From a virus, in the IMG/VR virus record IMGVR_UViG_3300017528_000498, positions 1 to 24,358 of that record: a stretch of 24,358 bases of DNA, one strand, 5' to 3'. The notes below the pieces were generated by a model. That model was given only the letters and a program-made list of their open reading frames with translations. It ran no database searches and was not told where the DNA came from. The translations under genes and the position numbers were made by a program. Below, piece after piece: positions 7,396 through 14,800 of the stretch (position 1 is the stretch's first letter; each line of letters starts with the position of its first letter).

Positions 7396-10095
7396 ATGGA
7401 TATCTCTATGCTTACAGCTAAGGCAGCTAGCACCGTCAAAAAACCCGAAAGCCCAAAGTTACAACTCAAGCGGATCTTTACTACTAAAGGTGTCGACCCA
7501 CTAGACTCGATTGAGTGGGTAATCAAGGATGCCGTAATTCGCGGCGGTGGAGGTAAAGAAAAGTTCCGTCAGAATGGCGTCGAAGTCCCAGCGACGTGGG
7601 AAGATAATACGGTAGGAATTGTTGCAGAGAAGTATTTTCGGGTGGTTTTGGGAGTTAAAGAATATTCTGCGAGACAGATGTTTACGAGAGTAGCAGGCTG
7701 GATGGCTAGTAGCGGGTTTGACCAGGGGTTGTTTACCCATGAAGGTTACGAAATATTCTATGACGAGCTTTTATATTTGCTTGCTCATGGAATGTATGCA
7801 TTCAACTCTCCTGTTTGGTTCAATGTAGGAATTCAGGCAGAACCACAGTGCTCGGCGTGTTTCATCCAATCGGTTGATGACACGATGGAAAGCATCGTAG
7901 CCCTTCAGCGTAATGAAGTGATGCTGTTTAAGGGAGGATCTGGTACCGGATCCAATCTCTCCAGCCTTAGAAGTTCCTGGGAGACCCTTTCTCGAGGAGG
8001 CTATGCTTCAGGGCCTGTATCTTTTATGCGGGGATACGACTCTTGGGCAGGTGTTACTAAATCTGGTGGCGGTACTCGTAGGGCTGCCAAGCTCAGCTGC
8101 TTGAATATGGACCACCCAGATATTCTCGAGCAGATGAATGGTATGGCTGGCTTCATCACTTGTAAGTCGGATGCGGAGCAACAAGCTCATGCTCTATATA
8201 GCACTGGCAAGTACTCGGCTGAATTTAACGTCGCTGGTAATGTATACGACCGAACCTGGTTTCAGAACGCTAACCACTCAGTTCGGGTTACTGATAACTA
8301 CATGCAAGCTGTAATGGAAGATAAGACTTGGACTACTAAATTAAAGAATGGAGAAGTCCATAAACATTATGGAGCGCGCCAGCTCTTTGATGCGATTTCT
8401 GAGGCTGCTTGGGTATGTGGTGATCCCGGTATTCAGTTCGATACAGCAACCAATGCGATGCATACCTGCCCAAATGATGGGCGTATCAACGCTAGCAATC
8501 CTTGTTCAGAGTACTTATTTTTAGATGATACTGCTTGTAATCTAGGATCTTTGAATTTGATGAAGTTTCTAGATTCCGACGGTGACTTCCAAATTGAGAA
8601 CTTCCAGCAGGCTGTAAATATCGCTATTACGGCCAAGGAAATCATCGTTGACGCTTCCTCGTATCCAACCGAGATTATTGCTAAGAATAGTCGCCGATAT
8701 AGGACGCTGGGCCTCGGGTTCACTAATCTCGGTGCACTTCTTACTTTTTGGGGTTTACCTTATGATAGTGAGAATGGGCGTAAAGTCGCTAGCGCTATAT
8801 CTGCGTTGATGGGTGGCCAGGCATATCTACAATCCGCAAAACTAGCCGAGGTACAAGGACCCTTTCCAGCATACACAGATAATAAGTCAGCAATGTTGGG
8901 AGTAATCGATAAGCACCTAGAATCGGCCCGTGAATTACGGATATCGGTCAAAGATAACCCCTTTCTAGTCTTATCTTTTGCATCGCTATTTATTAATGCG
9001 GAGAACGCATGGATTGACGCATATAATGCTGGTGATGGTTACGGATTCCGTAATGCTCAAACTACGGTTATAGCCCCAACAGGAACTATATCGTTTTTGA
9101 TGGGAGCTGATACAACCGGTATAGAGCCTATGCTTGGAGTCGTTACCTATAAGAAAGCTGTCGGGGAAGGTTTTCTAATTCTTCCGAACAATACTATTGC
9201 TCCCGCCTTGGTAAGACTTGGATATAGCTCGGACGCAATTGCTCGCATTCTCCAGCACATAATTGATAAGCAGAACATTCATACTGCTCCGGATTTCAAC
9301 AAGAAACACAGCCCTATTTTTGCTGAAGCCCTTGGCGAGTGGGCACTTAGGCCAGAAGCTCATGTGGATATGATGGCTGCTGTTCAGCCATTTATATCGG
9401 GGGGCATCTCCAAGACCGTTAATATGCCTAACAAGGCTACGAAGGAGGAGATTGGCGAGATCTATGTGAGGGCTTGGAAGAGCGGTCTCAAGTGTGTTGC
9501 GGTATATCGTGATGGCTGCAAGATGTCCCAGCCCATATCCACAAAGGTGGATGAGAAAAAGGAATCTCCTCTCCTTTGGGGATCCCGAAAGAAACTGTCG
9601 AAGACCCGAGAAGGCAAGACCCACTCGTTCAGGGTTGGTGATGTCGAGGGATACCTAACAGCTAATACTTATCCAGATGGCACCCTAGGAGAAATATTTG
9701 TTCGAGTCTCTAAGCAGGGCAGCTTCGTTGGTGGAATCGTAGATTCATTCGCCATAAACTTCTCTATGGCACTGCAAGCAGGAACTCCTCTCGATAGCCT
9801 AGTTGATAAGTTCAAGGGTACACGATTTGACCCTTCTGGATTTACTGGGGATGGTCGGATACCTATTGCTACGAGCATTCTCGATTATATTGTTAGATGG
9901 TTGGAGCTAGAGTTTTTGAAACCAGCTGAGCCTTCGGAGTCTACAGAAATCATAGTAGGTAAACAGGTTCCTAGGGCTTCCATACCTGTAATAGACTTAT
10001 CGGGTAATCCTTGCCGCACATGTGGTGGGCTTACCAAAAGAACCGGAGCTTGTTACACCTGCACTTCGTGCGGTGATACTACTGGCTGCGGATGA
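7396..10095 (+). CDS. nrdJ: Adenosylcobalamin-dependent (class II) ribonucleotide reductase
   Basis: An 899-residue enzyme that reduces ribonucleotides to deoxyribonucleotides for phage DNA synthesis, using a thiyl radical generated from adenosylcobalamin. Seen: the family N-terminus; FNSPVWFNVG then CSAC with C155 as first redox Cys; GSGTGSNLSSL; NPCSE with the radical Cys at C370 flanked by N368 and E372; the second redox Cys C381 in ACNLGSLN; PTGTIS at 561; a TSCPD-type domain at about 736-845; and a Cys-rich C-terminus (CRTCGG...CYTCTSCGDTTGCG) that should re-reduce the active site. Full length with no broken motif. No ATP-cone is evident at the N-terminus and no cobalamin riboswitch fits in the short leader. 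It lies between two terminators, so it is likely its own unit or fed by read-through. The phage depends on host-supplied cobalamin. Confidence 0.96.
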   Translation: MDISMLTAKAASTVKKPESPKLQLKRIFTTKGVDPLDSIEWVIKDAVIRGGGGKEKFRQNGVEVPATWEDNTVGIVAEKYFRVVLGVKEYSARQMFTRVAGWMASSGFDQGLFTHEGYEIFYDELLYLLAHGMYAFNSPVWFNVGIQAEPQCSACFIQSVDDTMESIVALQRNEVMLFKGGSGTGSNLSSLRSSWETLSRGGYASGPVSFMRGYDSWAGVTKSGGGTRRAAKLSCLNMDHPDILEQMNGMAGFITCKSDAEQQAHALYSTGKYSAEFNVAGNVYDRTWFQNANHSVRVTDNYMQAVMEDKTWTTKLKNGEVHKHYGARQLFDAISEAAWVCGDPGIQFDTATNAMHTCPNDGRINASNPCSEYLFLDDTACNLGSLNLMKFLDSDGDFQIENFQQAVNIAITAKEIIVDASSYPTEIIAKNSRRYRTLGLGFTNLGALLTFWGLPYDSENGRKVASAISALMGGQAYLQSAKLAEVQGPFPAYTDNKSAMLGVIDKHLESARELRISVKDNPFLVLSFASLFINAENAWIDAYNAGDGYGFRNAQTTVIAPTGTISFLMGADTTGIEPMLGVVTYKKAVGEGFLILPNNTIAPALVRLGYSSDAIARILQHIIDKQNIHTAPDFNKKHSPIFAEALGEWALRPEAHVDMMAAVQPFISGGISKTVNMPNKATKEEIGEIYVRAWKSGLKCVAVYRDGCKMSQPISTKVDEKKESPLLWGSRKKLSKTREGKTHSFRVGDVEGYLTANTYPDGTLGEIFVRVSKQGSFVGGIVDSFAINFSMALQAGTPLDSLVDKFKGTRFDPSGFTGDGRIPIATSILDYIVRWLELEFLKPAEPSESTEIIVGKQVPRASIPVIDLSGNPCRTCGGLTKRTGACYTCTSCGDTTGCG

Positions 10096-10103
10096 AGTAA
10101 TGG

Positions 10104-10145
10104 GCAAAGAAGCGACTTGGGATTAACCCCAGGTCTTTTCTTTGC
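10104..10145. terminator. Bidirectional terminator between convergent genes
   Basis: The inner stem GACTTGGG/CCCAGGTC (one G-T pair, loop of six) is continued by a perfect outer stem GCAAAGAA/TTCTTTGC. On the plus strand TTTTCTTT follows the inner stem; on the minus strand the mirror strand gives TTCTTTGC. It closes nrdJ and reaches the last base of the minus-strand gene stop codon at 10145, so it can serve both directions. Confidence 0.85.
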
Positions 10146-10633
10146 TATTTGTTGTGCCCGTTTGGATGGAAGAATGGATTAGGCGGAAATGGCGACCAGG
10201 GAGGAGTGGGGAGTTGAGGTCCTTGAACCATTGCGCTCTGTACAATGGGATCCGGATCTTCTTCCTCAACTTCTTCTTCCTCTTCCTCACCCTCCATGAC
10301 CTCTTCTATTTCGTCATGGCATACCGAACACGTTCTACCTAGCTCATCTACGACCTCATCGTAGACTTCTTGTTTCAATTCGTCCCGCATCTCTTCAACA
10401 ACTTGTTTCCGGATAATTTTCTTATGGTGCTCTATGATGGAGTTATAAAGCTCTCCGTCAATACGACCGAGATACTCCTGAATGCACCCAAAATGGATTG
10501 TGTCGGTAGCGTAGCCCTTGATTATATCTCGTTGGGACTTTTGTGACTGCTCTACCTGTCCAAATTCTAGGCTTATTGCCCGCTGGCCTCTATATATTGG
10601 GAGTGTACAGGCTATACAAGTCAACTGAGTCAT
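10145..10633 (-). CDS. Hypothetical Cys-motif, coiled-coil, acidic protein
   Basis: A 162-residue protein of unknown family and last gene of the minus operon. The start ATG at 10633 has AGAGG six bases upstream, which supports a true 44-base overlap with the preceding gene. Seen: C6, C9, H47 and C50 (a possible zinc site), a charged helix likely to form a coiled coil (about 62-98), a second pair C102/C105, an acidic run (about 110-126) and a Pro/Phe-rich tail. The arrangement looks like a protein-interaction factor rather than an enzyme. Function is not known; an effect on host or phage transcription is only a guess. Confidence 0.72.
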   Translation of the reverse strand: MTQLTCIACTLPIYRGQRAISLEFGQVEQSQKSQRDIIKGYATDTIHFGCIQEYLGRIDGELYNSIIEHHKKIIRKQVVEEMRDELKQEVYDEVVDELGRTCSVCHDEIEEVMEGEEEEEEVEEEDPDPIVQSAMVQGPQLPTPPWSPFPPNPFFHPNGHNK

Positions 10634-10874
10634 TTGATTCCTCTGTTGGGAAATCGAAACCAGTTCCGTAGAATCCTAGTAATGCCCCTATTTCTGAGTT
10701 TGAGCGAAGAAGGCAACTTATACATACAAATTTTTCTGCAGTACCGTCTGGAAATAAATCTTCTTGTGGGATAGGACGACCAGAACGAGGACTTATATCC
10801 GCCGATATTGTTTTAATAATAACGCCCGGGGTATCGAGTCCGAATAGTGCTCCACACCCGCAGCACGTCATCAT
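10590..10874 (-). CDS. Small zinc-ribbon-like hypothetical protein
   Basis: 94 residues. It begins MM (ATG at 10874 or 10871), the first ATG overlapping the preceding stop as ATGA. Cysteines at 4/5 and 7 and a CX2C at 51/54 could bind one zinc. There is a conserved-looking SGRPIP turn between them and an acidic C-terminus that overlaps the next gene by 44 bases. No recognised family and no membrane segment. Gene status is supported by the overlap chain; the function is unknown. Confidence 0.65.
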   Translation of the reverse strand: MMTCCGCGALFGLDTPGVIIKTISADISPRSGRPIPQEDLFPDGTAEKFVCISCLLRSNSEIGALLGFYGTGFDFPTEESNDSVDLYSLYTPNI

Positions 10875-11104
10875 GTCTTACTGACTCTGGGCAGCTGATG
10901 CATCTTTACGATGACTTTTGTCGACTCAGCTGCCTTACGAAGTCTCGCATCGTGTGACCCCGATCCAGGTTTACCATCTAGCCCCCAGTCAGCTTCGACT
11001 TCGATATTAATACTTTCAAAGAGAGCTACAATCTCCTCCATAAGGGCAGTTTTGCCGGTATTTACTTTACCGGATATCGTGACTGTTACTTCTTTTTTGC
11101 TCAT
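10871..11104 (-). CDS. Miniature P-loop protein
   Basis: 77 residues with a clean Walker A, GKVNTGKT (12-19), after a hydrophobic beta strand (VTVTIS). The start at 11104 is chosen because it overlaps the preceding stop as ATGA; a longer reading from 11176 would add 24 residues inside the upstream gene. No Walker B acid cluster or sensor motif is visible, and a flexible GKPGSGSHD segment follows. Tiny proteins of this kind, with only the first part of a P-loop fold, are common in phages; whether they bind or hydrolyse nucleotide is unclear. It may work as an oligomer or with a neighbour. Confidence 0.7.
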   Translation of the reverse strand: MSKKEVTVTISGKVNTGKTALMEEIVALFESINIEVEADWGLDGKPGSGSHDARLRKAAESTKVIVKMHQLPRVSKT

Positions 11105-11484
11105 GGTATAGTTGTTCCAATTACAGTTAAAAGTTGGAGAACGATAGAATAGCGCTCGTCGCCATTGCGATGGCATTGAGGTCTTTGGCAGAATCCTTCT
11201 GAATAGAATCCCGGCAATTTAACTTCTAATCCAAGTTCGCGTGCTGAATTACTTATTTGTCCTACGCACGATGGACATATCCATAGAGATGTAACTCCTT
11301 GGCTAGCTATGGCCATCAAGGAGTGCCGCATAAATGTACAGTGATCACAATCCCCTGGTTCTCGGCAACGTCCTCGTACTAGATCCCCATCAAATATTGG
11401 AGATCCATTGTCTCGGACTTTACCCCCATTAGCTTGCCAAAGTATTGGGCAAAACTCTTCATCATTAGGATCCGGTTCGTCCAT
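11101..11484 (-). CDS. Hypothetical protein with eight cysteines
   Basis: 127 residues. Cysteines at 12, 40, 46, 49, 70, 73, 99 and 104 (with H105) could form two zinc sites, the clearest pairs being CDHC (46-49) and CPSC (70-73). The N-terminus is acidic. The start ATG lies inside the end of the 34-residue gene before it, and its stop overlaps the P-loop gene start as ATGA. No family is recognised; nothing suggests catalysis. A nucleic-acid- or protein-binding role is plausible from the metal sites, but this is inference. Confidence 0.7.
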   Translation of the reverse strand: MDEPDPNDEEFCPILWQANGGKVRDNGSPIFDGDLVRGRCREPGDCDHCTFMRHSLMAIASQGVTSLWICPSCVGQISNSARELGLEVKLPGFYSEGFCQRPQCHRNGDERYSIVLQLLTVIGTTIP

Positions 11485-11569
11485 AGATGTATGGCCTATA
11501 ATGATGTTCTAGAATAAACGCTACTCTAACTACAAATGCAAACCCGAAAGCTACAAAGAATAAGATCAT
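11465..11569 (-). CDS. Very small single-pass membrane peptide
   Basis: 34 codons: an N-terminal hydrophobic segment (residues 2-20, rich in Phe, Val, Ala and Leu with one Arg) and a polar, Tyr/His-containing tail. It has no clear Shine-Dalgarno site but its ATG overlaps the stop of the gene before it as ATGA, and its own stop lies 20 bases inside the next gene, so translational coupling is likely. Such peptides can be membrane-disturbing or membrane-anchoring phage factors. The short length makes it the least certain gene of the operon. Confidence 0.5.
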   Translation of the reverse strand: MILFFVAFGFAFVVRVAFILEHHYRPYIYGRTGS

Positions 11570-11736
11570 GGTTTTTTATCGGGATCGGGTATTACTACAA
11601 ATGCAGCTACTAGGGCTGCGGTTTTCTCTAATTCATAGCGGGTAGCAGATTCCTGGAATTGGGAAAAGAATTGGTCGGTATTTTCGACGTTGGGTGTTTT
11701 CTTCCTAATCGGTTTACCCGACTTAGAAGTTGGCAT
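11566..11736 (-). CDS. Small basic-to-hydrophobic hypothetical protein, first gene of minus operon
   Basis: 56 residues. ATG at 11736 with AGAGGTG a few bases upstream, the best ribosome site in this operon. The N-terminus is basic (SKSGKPIRKK), the middle polar and aromatic, and a short hydrophobic stretch (about 41-50) precedes a DPDKKP end. No family is recognised. As leader of six overlapping genes it probably marks the start of the transcript, though I could not find a convincing minus-strand sigma70 promoter upstream. Confidence 0.65.
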   Translation of the reverse strand: MPTSKSGKPIRKKTPNVENTDQFFSQFQESATRYELEKTAALVAAFVVIPDPDKKP

Positions 11737-11779
11737 AGGTCACCTCTCAATTCTTATGCCATAGCAATGCCAGGAATTG

Positions 11780-11808
11780 TTGACGTGGGGTATTGAATGC
11801 CCTATTCT
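11780..11808 (+). promoter_or_regulatory. Sigma70-like promoter for the RNA polymerase operon
   Basis: TTGACG (-35) and TATTCT (-10) are exactly 17 bases apart, giving a predicted transcript start near 11815 and a leader of about 85 bases to the GTG at 11900. This is the best host-type promoter I see in the window. Confidence 0.65.
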
Positions 11809-11822
11809 CGGGCAGTCTGTAA

Positions 11823-11859
11823 CTTCCCAGGGACTGTCTCAGCGCGAGACATAGGGAAG
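11823..11859 (+). promoter_or_regulatory. Nested inverted repeat in the RNA polymerase leader
   Basis: An outer CTTCCC/GGGAAG (11823-11828 with 11854-11859) encloses an inner perfect TGTCTC/GAGACA (11835-11840 with 11846-11851, loop AGCGC). It lies between the predicted transcript start and the ribosome site and has no T-run after it, so it looks like a protein-binding or translation-control element rather than a terminator. Confidence 0.5.
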
Positions 11860-11884
11860 GTAACTACATAACCTGAAAACCTCT

Positions 11885-11891
11885 AAGGAGG
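11885..11891 (+). promoter_or_regulatory. Strong Shine-Dalgarno site fixing the GTG start of RNA polymerase
   Basis: AAGGAGG lies eight bases before GTG at 11900. It supports this non-ATG start and suggests high translation. Confidence 0.85.
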
Positions 11892-11899
11892 GCGCACAG

Positions 11900-14800
11900 G
11901 TGTCTACGCCAGATATTACTTGGAAAGAGCTTCAGTCCGGGGCTGTTGATGCAATCAAGAGCACGTTTCCTATTGAAGGAAGAACCCGGTCACTTGTTCT
12001 GAATAACGTCAACATCGATGACAGCGGTGCTGTAATTGGGGATCTCCGAAGTCAAGAGCGTGCTAAAGAGACTAATCGAACTTGGGGCGCTAACGTTGTA
12101 GCCGATATCAGTCTAGTCGATAAGGCAACCGGCAATGTAATTGATCGTTCGAAGACCAAGATCTTTACATTACCCAGACCCACAGAGCGATATAGTTATA
12201 TTGTCGACGGGAGTGAGTGGCAGGTGGATAACTTATGGCGCTTGAAGCCTGGCGTATATTCTCAGATCAAGGCTAACGGAGAGCTTGAGACCGAATTCGC
12301 TCTTGCAGGAGCGTCATTTGCTAAAGAGTCTCGCTTGAAGATTCCGTTCAGCCCTGAGAATAAGAAATTCAAATTTCGTTGGGGTACTACCAACATCAAC
12401 TTATACCCCATTCTGAAGACCCTCGGTGTTCAGGATGAGGAAATGAAGAAGGCATGGGGTCCTGATATCTATAAGGCTAACTCAACAGCCAAGATAGAGC
12501 AGGACATCCTGAAGCTCTATAAGGGTATTTCTAAGCGAGGTGTAAAAGCAGAGAACTCTTCGTACGATGCCATAGCAGCGGCAGTTTTTAAAGAATTTCA
12601 CAATGCTGAGCTAGCTCCTGACACTACTAAGCATACTCTCGGTAAGCCTATTAGTCACGTTACAGGAGAAGCACTGCTTCTTGCCTCGAAGCGGATCTTG
12701 GACGTTGCGCAGGGAATAACGCCTCCAGATGATCGGAACTCTCTAATATTCAAGAAGCTTACAGGAGTAGACGACTTCTTAAGAGAGAGACTGTCGAAGT
12801 CATCCACCCAACGAATCATTAAGCTGAAGGTTGGTAACAATATAGATAGAGCAGACAAGGTACGAGACATTTTATCATCAGAACTATTCTCGAAACCTAT
12901 CAAGCAGATATTTACTAACTCTTCTCTATCTAAGAATCCAGAACAGACTAATCCGCTTGAAATGATATCTAACTATCGCTCGACCACTATTCTAGGTGGT
13001 GATGAGGGAGGCATCAAGAGTGACCGTACGCTCAACAAACAGATGAAGTTGATCAACCCCACGCACATGGGGTTTTTGGATCCTATCCACACACCAGAGA
13101 GTGTTCGAACAGGTATCAGCCTTACTCTTCCTCTAGGAGTCACGAAGGACGGCAACGAAGCCCGAGCTACGGTTTACGATCTCAAAGAGCATAAAGTTTT
13201 AGAGGGCAAGAAAGGATTGACCCCTGCAGAGCTACATTCCGAGTTCATCTTGCTTCCGGATCAGGTAAGGATGAAGGATGGTAGACCTGTACAACCAAAG
13301 AACCTAGTCAAGATGAAGGACCCAGAGACGGGAGAGATTGTTCTGCGTCCAATGAAAGATGCGAGATACATGTTTGTATCCCCACATCAATTGTTTGATG
13401 AGGCAACTAATCTAATTCCGTTCTTACAGAACAATCAAGGTAACCGAACAATGACCGCCTCTCGTCAGGCATCGCAAGCGGTGGGATTGAGAGATAGAGA
13501 AGTACCCCTTGTGCAGGTACAAGGAGGTAATACTACTTGGGAGCACCTAATTGGTATACCGTTCTCTCAGACTGCTCCAACAGCGGGTAAAATCTTAGCT
13601 ATAAAATCCGATCAATCAGATAATCGATTCCCTGATTCTATTGTACTTCAGGATAAGGGCGGTAAGAAGCACGAGATACAACTCTATAATCACTTTCCGC
13701 TTAACGATACAAAGACCTTTATGCATTCGATACCTAAAGTGCAAGTAGGACAAGAAGTTAAGGAAGGCGATCTATTGGCGGATACGAACTTCACGAGAGA
13801 CGGTAAACTAGCGCTTGGTACGAATCTTAGAGTCAGTTATATGCCATATAAGGGATATAACTTCGAAGACGGTATCGTAATATCCCATAGTGCTGCACAG
13901 AAGCTCACCTCAGAGCACGTTCATCGGAAGTCTATAGAGATCGATCCTACTAAGGATTCGATGAACAAGAAGAAGTTTCAGGCATTCTCCTCGGTGACCG
14001 CTAAAAAGTATGGAAAGACTCAACTGGACCGTCTAGATGATGATGGGGTTATTAGGATAGGTGAAAAAGTTAGTCCTGGGGATTTGTTGATTGCTGCTGT
14101 GGGTAAGAAGGAAAACTTAGGAATGGTGACTCGTCTGGCCGCTAGGCTAGATAAGAGCCTATTCGATCGTACCGATCGCAGTGTTTCTTGGGATGGTAGT
14201 GCAGCAGGAGAAGTTGTAAAGGTTCAAAAGCTTGCTAATGGGAAAGGAGCCGTAGTTCACGTTAGGACCGATGAGCCTGCTGAGGTAGGAGACAAGATTG
14301 TTGGTCGGCACGGCAACAAGTGTTTTGATGAGAATACTGAAGTGCTTACTGATATAGGATGGAAGAAGTTTTCTTCATTAAATAGAACTGAATGTATTGC
14401 TACACTTAATCAAAATACTTTCCAGATTGAATATCAACTTCCGACTGCCTATGTCGCCGAAAGTTACAACGGCAAAATGTATCGTTTCCAGGGACGTAGG
14501 TTGGATTTATTGGTAACTCCAAATCACAATCATTTCGTTAGAGGACGTTCTGATAGAAGCAAGGAAGAAGGAAAATGGAGATTAGAATCAGCCGAATCTT
14601 GCTTTGGTAAGCAGAGAGTTCATCTTAGAACTGGAGAATGGAATCCTGTAGTTGATTGTGATGTTATTACAATTCCAGGACGCCCACATGAACCTCATCA
14701 ACATTACGAGTTTTCCAAGCCTAAGATGTATGATGCAGACGATTTTTTGGAGTTCTTTGGTTATTGGGTAACGGAAGGATGCATTAGTGATTCTAAAGTA

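Noticed and set aside
9175-9624. 149-codon minus-strand frame inside nrdJ
   Set aside because: Antisense to conserved reductase coding sequence, with no ribosome site or recognisable protein pattern.
11105-11176. 24-residue extension of the P-loop protein
   Set aside because: It lies inside the upstream gene and has no ribosome site; the ATG at 11104 overlaps the upstream stop as ATGA like its neighbours.
11737-11779. Sigma70 promoter for the minus six-gene operon
   Set aside because: Only CATAAG-like boxes without a matching -35 were found, so no host-type promoter is claimed.
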